NCBI GenBank assembly: GCA_942492735.1
Contig: OW818648.1
Span: 3,782,001 to 3,846,000, forward strand
Direction of reading: 5' to 3'
DNA from: Sporobacter sp942492735
GTDB lineage: Bacteria > Bacillota > Clostridia > Oscillospirales > Oscillospiraceae
DNA: 64,000 nt
The position numbers and the translations under genes are program-made. Below the pieces are notes generated by a model that saw only the letters and a program-made list of their open reading frames with translations, was not told where the DNA came from and ran no database searches. Below are positions 24,647 through 33,838 of the stretch, in pieces (positions within the stretch are counted from its first letter, which is position 1; the number at the start of each line of letters is the position of its first letter).

Positions 24647-24937
24647 ATGATTAAGGTTGTCGCAAAGCAGTTCGTCGTGGCCGGGAAACTCGATGAGTTT
24701 CTGCCTCTGGCAAAAATCCTCGTTGAAGAGACAAATAAGAAGGACGCCGGCTGCATCGCGTATGAGATGTATCAGGATTTGTCGAATCCGCTGGTTGTCA
24801 CCGTCATCGAGGAGTGGGAAAGTGACACAGCGCTGGATGCTCACATGAAATCAACGCATTTTCTGGAGTTAATCCCGAAAATCGGCGGTTTGTGTGATAA
24901 ACCGGCAGAAGTCAGTATCTACAGGAAACTCTTCTAG
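24647..24937 (+). CDS. ABM-domain quinol monooxygenase-like protein, copy 2
   Basis: A 96-residue paralogue of the preceding protein with the same length and motifs (DAGCIAYEMYQDL and IEEWESDTALDAHMKS). The pair probably arose by tandem duplication and could form a heterodimer, which is inference. AGGATGG lies 6 nt before ATG. A strong terminator follows. Confidence 0.87.
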   Translation: MIKVVAKQFVVAGKLDEFLPLAKILVEETNKKDAGCIAYEMYQDLSNPLVVTVIEEWESDTALDAHMKSTHFLELIPKIGGLCDKPAEVSIYRKLF

Positions 24938-24942
24938 TAAGT

Positions 24943-24977
24943 AAAAAAGCGGCATGCAGTGCATGCCGCTTTTTTTA
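24943..24977. terminator. Bidirectional terminator
   Basis: AAAAAAGCGGCATGCA pairs with TGCATGCCGCTTTTTTT. It lies between converging genes and has T-runs on both strands. Confidence 0.93.
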
Positions 24978-24982
24978 TGTTT

Positions 24983-25285
24983 TTATTGTTTTCGGAGTGG
25001 CATCTCCGCTGGTTTATCTGCCGTCTTAGCGCCTCGCCATTGCCATCTGCCGCAGCCCTTATAAGTTAAATTGCGCTCAATCTGGTGCATGCTGCACTGG
25101 TCTATGTATGCGCAGTATTTGCAGTCTCTGCCATCGGCTAAATCTGCTATCGAGGCATTCAGAAGCTTCTGTTTTTCACCAATAACGGATTGCAGCTCTT
25201 CGATCGCTCCAGCCACTTGGTCATATGGCATGTATCTATTATCGGAAGGCTCAATCGATTTCAGCAGTTCATCATAGTTATTCAT
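24983..25285 (-). CDS. Small cysteine-containing protein of unknown function
   Basis: A 100-residue soluble protein with a helical N-terminal half (about 25-50, possible coiled coil) and a cysteine cluster CKYCAYIDQC with a further cysteine in KGCGRW. The cysteines could bind zinc or iron-sulphur. I recognise no family. Start ATG 25285 has AGAGGTGG 8 nt upstream; an upstream GTG (25297) overlaps that site. Confidence 0.7.
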   Translation of the reverse strand: MNNYDELLKSIEPSDNRYMPYDQVAGAIEELQSVIGEKQKLLNASIADLADGRDCKYCAYIDQCSMHQIERNLTYKGCGRWQWRGAKTADKPAEMPLRKQ

Positions 25286-25470
25286 GGTGTACGCCACCTC
25301 TCACATTAATATGTTATGTCCTGTTGTTACAAACGTTCGATACGACTGTTGTATTTATATTATAATGCACTTATATTTAAATTGCAATACAAACGTTGGG
25401 ACTTTTTCATTGTTTATATTCAATATGCATTAAACAGATGCGACTTAACGCAGTATCCGCTTAGATGACG

Positions 25471-25509
25471 ATAAAAAACCCTGTTACCATCGCGCGGTAA
25501 CAGGGTTCA
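25471..25509 (-). terminator. Terminator of the GAF-GGDEF-EAL gene
   Basis: On the minus strand AACCCTGTTACC pairs with GGTAACAGGGTT, followed by TTTTATC, 25 nt after the stop. Confidence 0.9.
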
Positions 25510-25533
25510 CATGCTTTGCAGGTACTTCTCTGG

Positions 25534-27942
25534 TTATCTAGTGGACACAAGTATTGATTCATCTTTGAGCAAGGTCTTCTCCGTTTCATGAGCAGGCATC
25601 GGCTTAAAAAAGTAGTACCCCTGTACCTCGTCGCAGATATGATCTCTGAGAAATTCATACTGGTTTTCCGTTTCGACGCCCTCAGCTATGACCTTCAACC
25701 CTAGGTTGTTCGCAAGATTGATGATGACTTTGACAATAGCTTCATCCTTATCGCTGACGGATATCCCATGGACAAACTCCATGGCCATCTTGATCCTGTC
25801 GACGGGCAAGCGTTTGATCCGGGACAGTGACGAGTATTCCGTACCGAAATCGTCAATCGCAATAGATACGCCGAGTTCTCTGATCTCAGTTAATATGCCG
25901 CATATGTCGTTCATATCTTTGCTGGCAACGCTCTCCGTGATCTCGAGTTCAAGGAATTTCGCATCAAGGCCCGTCTCATCGAGCACTTCATTGATCATAT
26001 CCGCGAGATCTTTTCTTCGAAATTGCTCAATGGAGAGGTTAACGGCCATTCGTATGGGCTTATACCCTGCGTCCTGCCACGCTTTATTCTGAAGGCAGGC
26101 TTCTTTGAGCACCCACTTACCGATCGGGAAGATGAGTCCCGTCTGCTCCGCCAGCGGAACAAAAACACTCGGTGGGATCATGCCGAGCTCCGGCTGCATC
26201 CAGCGCAGCAGCGCTTCAACACCGACGACCTCCTGTGAGGCAACGTCAACAAGAGGCTGATAATAGATTACAAGCTCGTTCTTTTCCTGCGCTCTGTGCA
26301 GCAGATTTGTAATCCGGACTTTCTGCTCGAAGTCATCCTTCAGCTTGCTTGTGCAGAATACTGCTTGATTTTTCCCAAGCTCCTTGGCCGAGTACATCAC
26401 AAGGTCCGCGTTCTTTCTTAGTGTGTTGGAATCCAATCCGTCATAGGGATAAATGGCGACGCCGGCACTTGCCGTTACAAAGAATTCCTGATTGTCGATG
26501 GTGACGGGCTTATGGAAAGCAGCCATCACGTGATCAGCGAATTCCCTGACATTATCCGTTTCATTGATATTAGGCAGGAGGATGACGAATTCATCACCGC
26601 CCTGGCGTCCAACGATACCATGATCACCCAGCTGCTCTTTGATATTGAGGCCCACCTGTCTGAGCAGCGCATCACCGCCTTCATGCCCGATCAAATCGTT
26701 AACAGACTTAAAAGAGTCGAGATCAATGAACATGACAGCCAACCTCATGTTATGCATTCGGGCTGATTCAATGGCCTCATCGAGTTTCATGTTGAATTGT
26801 ATACGGTTCGGTAAGCCGGTCAACGTGTCGTAATAAGCCATATAGTTGATTTCTTTTTCATCTTCGACCTTTAAAATCGCGTCGGCCAGCATATTCGTCA
26901 GTACATCCAGCAGTTTGATTCGCTCGTTTTTCCAATGCAGATATTTTGTCAGTGATTCATAAAATAGTACGCCGCAAACCTTATCTTTGACGATAATGGG
27001 CATTGAAATCATGGATTTGATGCCAACATTCTGAAGCCCCGTCTTTCCCGGCATCTCCCTGATATCCATTTCGTCCACATTTGGAATGATCCACACTTTT
27101 CTGTCTTCAACCAGATCAATGCACCACGGGGTTGTATATACGTCGAAATCATGGATCCTCCCAATAAGCGGTGATTGTCTTTCGCTGACCCACTCATGTG
27201 TATACTTCAGTTGATTCCCGTCTTTTGACAGCAGAAAAACACATGCGATATCAGCACCGTAATAAAGACCGCTTTTTGCCAGCATCGCATTGATTTTCGT
27301 GTCGAGATTCTCTGCGCTGACGGTAATAAAATCTGACGAGAGCTGAGACACCATCTCCGATTCATGTAAATGATACCTGATCTTTTTATAGCGCTCGGAA
27401 TTAAGCTTCTGCACGCATAGCGCGACTGCGACCAAGATGACCGCTGAGACAATTTGCGCGATATAATATGCGGCGCCATTTGAGGAAGGAAGATCATTGA
27501 ACCATACATAGAAACCCAATAATACGACAAGAAATGCCATCACAACGACCATCACTCTGTCGTTTCTCGTCATTGCAAACATAATGATGATGCCGGTAAA
27601 TGACCATACGGCCGGTCCAACGAGCTGATAATACCTCAGAACAAAAAACACCGTCAGAGCAGCCAGCAGCGAAATGGTGATATATGATTTCAGCCGTTCC
27701 GATTTGCTCAGTTTGGGGATAAATAACAGTGCGGCAACAAACAGCAGCCAAATGAGGCTGTTTGTCAGGACCACGCGGCTGTCTTCCAGGCGTATAATAT
27801 TAAAAACGATCAGATTTAAGATCGCCGCCAGCAACATCAGCGGAACAACGCTGTGTACAAGCAGCTTGTTCTCATACTTGAAGGCATCCTGTTCATTTTT
27901 TGAAGCTATATAGGCAGTTATGATCGCATTAATTTTCTTCAT
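25534..27942 (-). CDS. Membrane GAF-GGDEF-EAL protein (c-di-GMP signalling)
   Basis: An 802-residue protein: about six membrane helices (30-195), a GAF domain (about 215-375), GGDEF with QGGDEFVILLP, and EAL. The GGDEF part lacks an RxxD inhibitory site (GDHG stands there). The EAL part keeps the metal and catalytic residues: EALLRW, AVNLSIEQF, LEITES, IDDFGTEYSS, DRIKMAM, IAEGVET and EVQGYYFFKP. It should therefore be an active phosphodiesterase, and a synthase activity is possible. Start ATG 27942 has GGGG 6 nt upstream; ATG 27954 is an alternative. Confidence 0.93.
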   Translation of the reverse strand: MKKINAIITAYIASKNEQDAFKYENKLLVHSVVPLMLLAAILNLIVFNIIRLEDSRVVLTNSLIWLLFVAALLFIPKLSKSERLKSYITISLLAALTVFFVLRYYQLVGPAVWSFTGIIIMFAMTRNDRVMVVVMAFLVVLLGFYVWFNDLPSSNGAAYYIAQIVSAVILVAVALCVQKLNSERYKKIRYHLHESEMVSQLSSDFITVSAENLDTKINAMLAKSGLYYGADIACVFLLSKDGNQLKYTHEWVSERQSPLIGRIHDFDVYTTPWCIDLVEDRKVWIIPNVDEMDIREMPGKTGLQNVGIKSMISMPIIVKDKVCGVLFYESLTKYLHWKNERIKLLDVLTNMLADAILKVEDEKEINYMAYYDTLTGLPNRIQFNMKLDEAIESARMHNMRLAVMFIDLDSFKSVNDLIGHEGGDALLRQVGLNIKEQLGDHGIVGRQGGDEFVILLPNINETDNVREFADHVMAAFHKPVTIDNQEFFVTASAGVAIYPYDGLDSNTLRKNADLVMYSAKELGKNQAVFCTSKLKDDFEQKVRITNLLHRAQEKNELVIYYQPLVDVASQEVVGVEALLRWMQPELGMIPPSVFVPLAEQTGLIFPIGKWVLKEACLQNKAWQDAGYKPIRMAVNLSIEQFRRKDLADMINEVLDETGLDAKFLELEITESVASKDMNDICGILTEIRELGVSIAIDDFGTEYSSLSRIKRLPVDRIKMAMEFVHGISVSDKDEAIVKVIINLANNLGLKVIAEGVETENQYEFLRDHICDEVQGYYFFKPMPAHETEKTLLKDESILVSTR

Positions 27943-27957
27943 ATAATTCCCCATTCC

Positions 27958-28000
27958 GCCGCAAAGCGGTGGCTCATATAGAGTGAAAAGTATTTTTCAC
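27958..28000 (-). promoter_or_regulatory. Hairpins in the leader of the GAF-GGDEF-EAL gene
   Basis: Two palindromes lie directly upstream: GTGAAAA/TTTTCAC (27983-28000 region) and CCACCGC-TTT-GCGGCGG (about 27958-27974) ending beside the ribosome binding site. They could be an operator or a leader structure; no known riboswitch consensus is recognised. Confidence 0.3.
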
Positions 28001-28201
28001 GCTATCACCTGAATGTTAATTTTAGACATGCTGTCACATCAAAATCTCATCAATAGATAAAACTTCCATACTTTAATAATTGAGATATGCAGATAATAAG
28101 GCAGGATGCAATTTTACCGGCAGCAGCATCTTGTCATTTTACCGGCGGGAGATGATAAGCGTCTTCACATATTCCAGTTCCGCCGGAGAATAGGAAGTTT
28201 A

Positions 28202-28822
28202 ATGAAATTCAAGAGATTCATTGCACTGTTTTTGATACTTGTAATGGTCGTTCTGCCAGTGAGCGTTTTTGCGCAAGGCGGCACATATACAGTCCGGTCA
28301 GGCGACACCATGTGGAAAATCGCCGTCCGGTATCAAATCGGCATCAGCGAGCTGATTAAAGCCAATCCGCAGCTGAAAAATCCATCGATGATACGCGTTG
28401 GTCAAGTGATTACCATCCCGAGTATTGATAATGTCAAAACACTTGAACAGCAGGTCATTGACCTTGTCAACAAGCAGAGGGCAGCGCAGGGGCTCCAAAG
28501 GCTCACTGCGAACTGGGAGGTCTGCCGTGTCGCCAGGTATAAGTCACAGGACATGATCAACAAGAATTACTTTGCCCACCAATCACCGACCTACGGCTCA
28601 CCGTTTACCATGATGCAGTCGTTCGGCATCCGGTTCTCGGCTGGTGGTGAGAATATCGCTTACGGGCAGCGCACACCCCAGGAAGTGATGACTTCCTGGA
28701 TGAATTCACCGGGTCATCGCGCAAATATATTAAGCGCTGTTTATACCCAAATGGGCTGCGGCGTCGCCAAAACGTCCAGCGGCACGTATTACTGGACACA
28801 AATGTTCATCAAGCCCACGTAG
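28202..28822 (+). CDS. Secreted LysM-CAP protein (SafA/YkwD type)
   Basis: A 206-residue secreted protein: signal peptide (cleavage near VFAQG), one LysM domain (about 28-72, YTVRSGDTMWKIAVRY) that binds peptidoglycan, and a CAP/SCP domain (about 80-205). The CAP histidines and motif are FAHQSP, GGENIAYG and SPGHRANIL. Proteins of this layout occur in spore coats and at cell surfaces of Clostridia and Bacilli; the CAP domain's activity is unsettled. Start ATG 28202 has AGGAAG 5 nt upstream. A strong terminator follows. Confidence 0.92.
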   Translation: MKFKRFIALFLILVMVVLPVSVFAQGGTYTVRSGDTMWKIAVRYQIGISELIKANPQLKNPSMIRVGQVITIPSIDNVKTLEQQVIDLVNKQRAAQGLQRLTANWEVCRVARYKSQDMINKNYFAHQSPTYGSPFTMMQSFGIRFSAGGENIAYGQRTPQEVMTSWMNSPGHRANILSAVYTQMGCGVAKTSSGTYYWTQMFIKPT

Positions 28823-28828
28823 TCGCGT

Positions 28829-28882
28829 AAAAATACATGGGACAGTAAAACCAGCTTGGTTTTTTCCGTCCCATGTATTTTT
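28829..28882 (+). terminator. Terminator of the LysM-CAP gene
   Basis: AAAATACATGGGAC pairs with GTCCCATGTATTTT, flanked by T-rich sequence. Confidence 0.85.
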
Positions 28883-28946
28883 CTGTAAATTTAAGTGAAT
28901 ATGTGGTATTATGAGTGAAAACACTCGACGAAAAAGAGGTGATGAT

Positions 28947-30074
28947 ATGTCAAACGTGTTTGACTATCTTAAATGGCGCGGAGATTTGAGCTTTCAACAG
29001 GACGGCTTCAACGAAGTTGATAATCTTGTATTTGCTGGCCTCTCTTACATAGATTACGAGGGAGTCGTGCCGACCGGCACATGTGCCCACAGCATCACGA
29101 TGGCGCAGGCTGCCGCGCAGCTTAAGGCAGAGAATCGTCTTGAGCTGAAAGGTCTTTTCCTGACCCGTTATCCCGAGCTGCTTGTGGAGGCTGCACAAAC
29201 GGAACGATATAAGGATGTGCGTTTGACCTGCTATATCAGCCAGATGGATGAGGTAAATCCGAACCAGTTTTCAGCTATCGTCTTTTCCATTAGCACCAAA
29301 GAGCATTACATCGCTTTCCGCGGTACCGATGACAATCTCGCCGGCTGGAAAGAAGATTTTCTTATGAGCTTTAAGGACACGGTGACAGCGCAGAAGCAGG
29401 CCGTCAAATATGTTAACTTTGTCATCCCGCAGCTTCGAGGCAGCATCTATATCGGCGGCCATTCCAAAGGCGGGAATCTGGCTGTCTTCGCGGCAGCACG
29501 CACCTCGGACAGGCTCCGGAGAAAAATCGCTGCCATCTATAGCAATGACAGTCCCGGCTTCCACACGTCCATTATCATGAGTGACGGGTATAAGAAAATC
29601 GAAAACCGTATCGCCGCGTTCATTCCGAAATCCTCTGTTGTTGGGATGCTTCTGGAACACGGTGAGGATTGCAAAATCATTTCCAGTTCAGAAAAAGGGA
29701 TATTGTCGCATAACCCTCTGACATGGGCCGTCATTGGCACGACGTTTGTTCACGAAAACGAGCTATCTAAGTCCAGCCGACAGATTAACGACACGCTCCG
29801 ATCCTGGCTCAGCACAGTCACGATGGAGCAGCGGGAGCAATTCGTTGAGGCTCTTTTCGATGTCATCAGTGCATCCGGCGCACAGACGCTGTCCGACCTA
29901 TCAAAGGAGCGGCTGCTCAACATCGACGCCATGATTAAGAAATTTATCAGCATGGATAAAGTAACACGGAAGATGCTTAGAGATACCGTCATCACCTTTT
30001 TCAGTGTCCGCCAGCGGATTTTCATGGAATCAATCAACCAAAGCTTAGATACATTAATGGTGAAAAAAATATAG
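28947..30074 (+). CDS. DUF2974 (Mbeg1-like) alpha/beta hydrolase
   Basis: A 375-residue protein of the DUF2974 family with an alpha/beta-hydrolase core. The nucleophile elbow is GGHSKGGNLA (serine in GHSKG), and the lipase-like FRGTDDNLAGWKEDF lies before it. The typical opening is VFDYLKWRGDLSF. No signal peptide, so probably cytosolic. Substrate is unknown; lipid or ester hydrolysis is inferred from fold only. GAGGTGATG precedes ATG 28947. Confidence 0.9.
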   Translation: MSNVFDYLKWRGDLSFQQDGFNEVDNLVFAGLSYIDYEGVVPTGTCAHSITMAQAAAQLKAENRLELKGLFLTRYPELLVEAAQTERYKDVRLTCYISQMDEVNPNQFSAIVFSISTKEHYIAFRGTDDNLAGWKEDFLMSFKDTVTAQKQAVKYVNFVIPQLRGSIYIGGHSKGGNLAVFAAARTSDRLRRKIAAIYSNDSPGFHTSIIMSDGYKKIENRIAAFIPKSSVVGMLLEHGEDCKIISSSEKGILSHNPLTWAVIGTTFVHENELSKSSRQINDTLRSWLSTVTMEQREQFVEALFDVISASGAQTLSDLSKERLLNIDAMIKKFISMDKVTRKMLRDTVITFFSVRQRIFMESINQSLDTLMVKKI

Positions 30075-30090
30075 GGCTAAGAAAAAATAA

Positions 30091-30298
30091 AAGCTGTCCC
30101 AAAATCATCTTATATACCCGTCTGTATGTCATAAAAATGAAATACAGGCGGTTTGTCATTCTGAGCCTGCGAAGAATCTTCAGGTAAACTAATGCCAGCG
30201 CAACGGTCTAGATTACCTGGAGATCCTTCACTAAACGCACGTTCCGAGCATTGTTCAGGTTGACAAATTGGGTATAATTGTGATTTTTGAGACAGCTT
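30091..30298. mobile_element. 208-bp element with AAGCTGTCCC ends and an inner inverted repeat
   Basis: Begins AAGCTGTCCCAAAATCA and ends with the near inverse TGATTTTTGAGACAGCTT. Inside is a GAAGAATCT-type inverted repeat (30171-30187 with 30213-30230), related to that at 9222-9273. No transposase frame; it fits a MITE-like or nested repeat. Confidence 0.55.
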
Positions 30299-30311
30299 GT
30301 TGTTGCCGTAA

Positions 30312-31103
30312 CTACTTTTTCAGTTTCGCCCGTCTTATAATCAGCGCTACAAAGATAACCGCAATTGCCATGAATATGATACAGGCGCCGGCGGTACTGA
30401 TGACCAGGTGATATTGACTGTTGAACCCGCTGATTGAGGTGTGTTTAATCAGAATGCCAGCGTAGGCCCAGATCATGACAAGCAGGTAGGCGATACTTTT
30501 AAATCGGATGCCTGACAGAACGCCGATAATAGCGCCGACAATGAGGATGATAACGGTCCATAGCTCATCGGATAGGCCGAAGCCGTTCCAGCCAAGGCTG
30601 ACGAGCAGGACCGTGGCGTTGGCGATGGTAGCGACGGTAATCCAGCCCGTGTAAACGGCAAACGGCAGCTTTATAAAAAACTTTTCGCTGAGCAGATGCG
30701 TGTCCGTCGTCACCATGCGCATCATTAAGATGAGACAGACAAGGATAATGACCATGAAGGCCATGGATAATGGGATTATTTTGTTGTGCCAAGAAAAAAT
30801 CCAAAACACATTAGCGACAGATGACACCGAAAACAGGAAATTCACCTTGGAGATGAGCGCCGCCGGTGCTTTATCCGCGGCCAGCATATAAATGGTGTAG
30901 AGCGCCAGAAGCAGATAAATGAGACCCCATATGGAGAAGGTAACGCCGGCCGGAGCGAAAAGGTTCGGGTAAGAATCAGAGACCTCTGCCGGTGTGACAC
31001 CGTTGATCGGCAGGATGGCAGACAGCGCGTTAACAATGACCATGGTGATGAACGTGAGCAGTGTGATTATTTTTGTGATCGACCATTTTTTTGGTTTATT
31101 CAA
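30312..31103 (-). CDS. TspO/MBR-like (tryptophan-rich sensory) membrane protein
   Basis: A 263-residue protein with about seven membrane helices. The segment LFAPAGVTFSIWGLIYLLLA matches the conserved start of the large TspO-like proteins, and later loops carry WNGFGLSDELW. Classical TspO is shorter (about 160 residues, five helices); this longer type is annotated in many bacteria, and its ligand is unknown. Start is TTG 31103 with GGGAGG 8 nt upstream. A divergent small membrane protein gene begins 135 nt away. Confidence 0.78.
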   Translation of the reverse strand: MNKPKKWSITKIITLLTFITMVIVNALSAILPINGVTPAEVSDSYPNLFAPAGVTFSIWGLIYLLLALYTIYMLAADKAPAALISKVNFLFSVSSVANVFWIFSWHNKIIPLSMAFMVIILVCLILMMRMVTTDTHLLSEKFFIKLPFAVYTGWITVATIANATVLLVSLGWNGFGLSDELWTVIILIVGAIIGVLSGIRFKSIAYLLVMIWAYAGILIKHTSISGFNSQYHLVISTAGACIIFMAIAVIFVALIIRRAKLKK

Positions 31104-31237
31104 GATGCTTCCTCCCTATCTGTATACATCTTTTACTGTTTCCATTAAGTTCATGCCGAATACGTCTATACCTCCCCGTTTGCGTTAAAAAACGACACTG
31201 TCTGCGGTTTATGATAAACCGCATGAGGGTGATTTCA

Positions 31238-31753
31238 TTGGCAATTTCAGGCTCGGCAAAAATCTGTCTCGGCGGGCTTTTAACTTCCTCTGTTTTTATA
31301 ATGCAGACCTTCTGCGTCTTCTTCCCCGTTCTGGGGACGCTGTTCAGCGCCGCTTGCACGATACTCGTCGCCGTCGCGGCTGTTTTACTCAAACGCCATG
31401 CCGTCCTTGTTTATTTGAGTGCAGGCATTTTAATACTCGCCATCAGTCCGCGAAGCGCGTTGGAATTTTTGATGACGACGGGCTTTGCTGGATTAGCCCT
31501 GGGCTTGTGGATTGAGAAAATCCATGTGCTTTCACTGCTCATTTCGAGCATCGGAATGTTCACAGGTTTATGCTTCCTTACTTATCTGCTTGGTACCGCC
31601 ACCCTTGGCGGATTGTTTGCTGGCCTCCCTGTTGTCACCTGCCTGCCATTATATGCCGTTTTTTCTGCGGCGTACAGTGTTTTGTGGTTTTATGTATTAA
31701 AGAAGTGGCTGAGAAAAGCTATACATAAATATTGTTATCAGTATTCACCCTGA
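31238..31753 (+). CDS. Membrane protein of unknown function
   Basis: A 171-residue, strongly hydrophobic protein with about five helices and a basic end (LKKWLRKAIHKYC). I recognise no family; the profile could suit a small transporter subunit, but there is no supporting motif. TTG 31238 has GAGGGTGA 5 nt upstream; ATG 31223 (MRVIS) is an alternative with no site. An inverted repeat follows the stop. Confidence 0.65.
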   Translation: MAISGSAKICLGGLLTSSVFIMQTFCVFFPVLGTLFSAACTILVAVAAVLLKRHAVLVYLSAGILILAISPRSALEFLMTTGFAGLALGLWIEKIHVLSLLISSIGMFTGLCFLTYLLGTATLGGLFAGLPVVTCLPLYAVFSAAYSVLWFYVLKKWLRKAIHKYCYQYSP

Positions 31754-31800
31754 TGAAACAGGAATCATGTAGCCTTTCTCCTGCTGCGCGCTACAAGGTG

Positions 31801-31861
31801 TGGGCGATTCGTGAATCGCCCCTACGGAATCTTTACGTAGGGGCGATTCACGAATCGCCCA
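31801..31861. repeat. Inside-out hairpin pair, GGGCGATTC subfamily
   Basis: Perfect 26-bp inverted arms: left opens TGGGCGATTCGTGAATC and ends CCCCTACG, right is its inverse. As at 12226-12287 the CTACG/CGTAG ends are inside. It ends 4 bp from the stop codon of the SDR gene. Confidence 0.8.
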
Positions 31862-31865
31862 GTGC

Positions 31866-32615
31866 TTAAATTGCTGAAGCGCCGCCGTCGATAATGAGGT
31901 TGCTGCCGGTACAAAAAGACGACTCATCGCTGGCGAAATACACGAAACCGTAGGCGATCTCCTCCGGCTGCGCGGCTCTTCCCATCGGGATATGCGCTGC
32001 ACTTGCTTTCGCGATGTCAATGCTTTCAGGCGTCATATCCGTGCTCGTTAGACCCGGCATGATGGAGTTAACGCGTATGCCCTGATCGGCATATTCACCG
32101 GCAAGCGAGCGTGTAAACGCTTTAATGGCGCCTTTGCTGGCGGCATATGACGAGATACCAAAGGCTACAGCGTCGCCGCCATCTGAGGCCGTGTTGATAA
32201 TGGAACCCTTCTGCTGCCGAATCATACATGGGAGGACTTCACGGCACATGACGAGATAGCTCTTGATGTTGACGTTAAATAGCTCCTCATAGTCCCTGAT
32301 TTCATCGAATTTGGCTGATGACGAAGGGGACATGACACCTGCATTGTTGACTAGTACATCGATACGGCCGTATTTTTCAACCGTCGTATTGACGAGATAC
32401 TGTAAATCCTCCGTCTTTGTCACATCGGTCATGACAAACAGCACATCCGGGCTTATCAGCTTAAGCTCCTGTTCAAGCGCGAGCCCGCTTTGCTCCCCGC
32501 GCCCCGCGAAAACGACCTTTGCCCCTTCCTTGACAAACAGTGCGGTAATAGCCCGGCCTATACCGGAAGTGGCGCCGGTGATAATTGCAACCTTGTTTTC
32601 CAAGCGGCCCGCCAT
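31866..32615 (-). CDS. SDR family oxidoreductase
   Basis: A 249-residue classical short-chain dehydrogenase/reductase. Visible marks: cofactor motif TGATSGIG (about 14-21), NNAG (about 89-92), catalytic serine in INTASDGG and YAASK. The acidic or basic cofactor choice is not clear; FAGRGEQSG after the second strand leans to NADP. Substrate unknown. GGAGG lies 8 nt before ATG. A repeat arm abuts the 3' end. Confidence 0.92.
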   Translation of the reverse strand: MAGRLENKVAIITGATSGIGRAITALFVKEGAKVVFAGRGEQSGLALEQELKLISPDVLFVMTDVTKTEDLQYLVNTTVEKYGRIDVLVNNAGVMSPSSSAKFDEIRDYEELFNVNIKSYLVMCREVLPCMIRQQKGSIINTASDGGDAVAFGISSYAASKGAIKAFTRSLAGEYADQGIRVNSIMPGLTSTDMTPESIDIAKASAAHIPMGRAAQPEEIAYGFVYFASDESSFCTGSNLIIDGGASAI

Positions 32616-32786
32616 GTACAGTACCTCCTGATTTTGTTACTTTTGCCATCATACAAGTAATTGCATTTCGTTGTCAAGAAATAATGACAGTTTTTTCTAA
32701 AACCCACGTACTAAAGCGTCTTCTAAGGCCGTCATATTCTGCTCGATCCATGTGCATAATTTCAAGAAAAAAAGACATCCTTCTTA

Positions 32787-33554
32787 TCATTTCAGCCAAT
32801 ATGACTTTCCATCTTTTGTCCTGTCCATAAAGCCGTACTCAATCAGGTAGCGCCTGACCGTGGCGAAATCGTCGTAAATCTCTATCAGTATCGTGTTCAG
32901 CTCTTTTTCAGAATACTTCCGGTCTGATTCGAACTGCGCGGCTATTCGTTTGAGGATGACGATTTTCTTCTTTTCCTTCGGCGAAAGGTTTTTCAGCCTG
33001 AGCGGCTCGAGCGATGCGAACATATTTGCAATAATCGCATCTTCCTCCGCTTTTGTAACCTGATATCTTTCATCAACCATTGTGGCACCCTCGTGTATAT
33101 CTATAAATTCTTCTTTTTCATCCGTATTGATTCGATTTTTCTGCTTGCCCAAATTGGCACACTCATAGATGGCAAGATAGAGCTTTGCCTGCTTGGCCTT
33201 TTCCTTAAACATAAAGCGTTGGTGCCGGATTGTCGCGGTCACCGTCCCTGTCCGATTTGCTATTTCCTTATCATTCAGACCGGCTGACATCATGATAAGA
33301 AGCTCTTTTTGATTATCGGTCAGTCCTGTGTATCTCTTCTCATAGGACATCAAAACGTCCAGCATACTGCCATGCTCCGCTTCGACATGGAGCTCTACCA
33401 TTTTTTCGGCGTTGAAAAATCGTTCGCCGACCTTGAATACTTCGCCGTTTTCAAATGTTTTACGGCAAATATGACAGATGTATCTGAGTTTTTCGGGCTC
33501 GTACCCAAAACCGCGCTGCATATCACATAACGACCAAGCGAGAATATCGTCCAT
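32787..33554 (-). CDS. Transcription regulator, LuxR-type HTH with DUF2087
   Basis: A 255-residue DNA-binding protein. An N-terminal part has a cysteine/histidine pair (CHIC...H...H) that could bind zinc. In the middle is a LuxR-like helix-turn-helix (GLTDNQKELLIMMSAGLNDK then EIANRTGTVTATIRHQ), and at the end a DUF2087 domain (PF09860), from LSPKEKKKIVILKRI to GFMDRTKDGKSYW. DUF2087 is often fused to regulators in Firmicutes. Target unknown. The divergent side is empty for about 280 nt. Confidence 0.87.
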   Translation of the reverse strand: MDDILAWSLCDMQRGFGYEPEKLRYICHICRKTFENGEVFKVGERFFNAEKMVELHVEAEHGSMLDVLMSYEKRYTGLTDNQKELLIMMSAGLNDKEIANRTGTVTATIRHQRFMFKEKAKQAKLYLAIYECANLGKQKNRINTDEKEEFIDIHEGATMVDERYQVTKAEEDAIIANMFASLEPLRLKNLSPKEKKKIVILKRIAAQFESDRKYSEKELNTILIEIYDDFATVRRYLIEYGFMDRTKDGKSYWLK

Positions 33555-33838
33555 TTGATCTTTCTCCCTAATTTTATAAACATATTATAGTTATGTTTAT
33601 AAATTTTGTCAACATCTTCTTGTATTCGCTCTGCAAAGTCGCATAAGAACTGTGAATAAAAACACTTTTCGTTTCAACCGCATGAAGTACAGGGGGCGCT
33701 AATCGCTAGGATAATACCTGCATTTCACCATTTCAATAATATTTCCTTTGATTTCTCGTAAAATTATTATTAAACTCGAGTACATTTTTTTCTATTTTTT
33801 ACGATAAATAGAATAGTGACGAAGTGAGGTGTGCGCTT

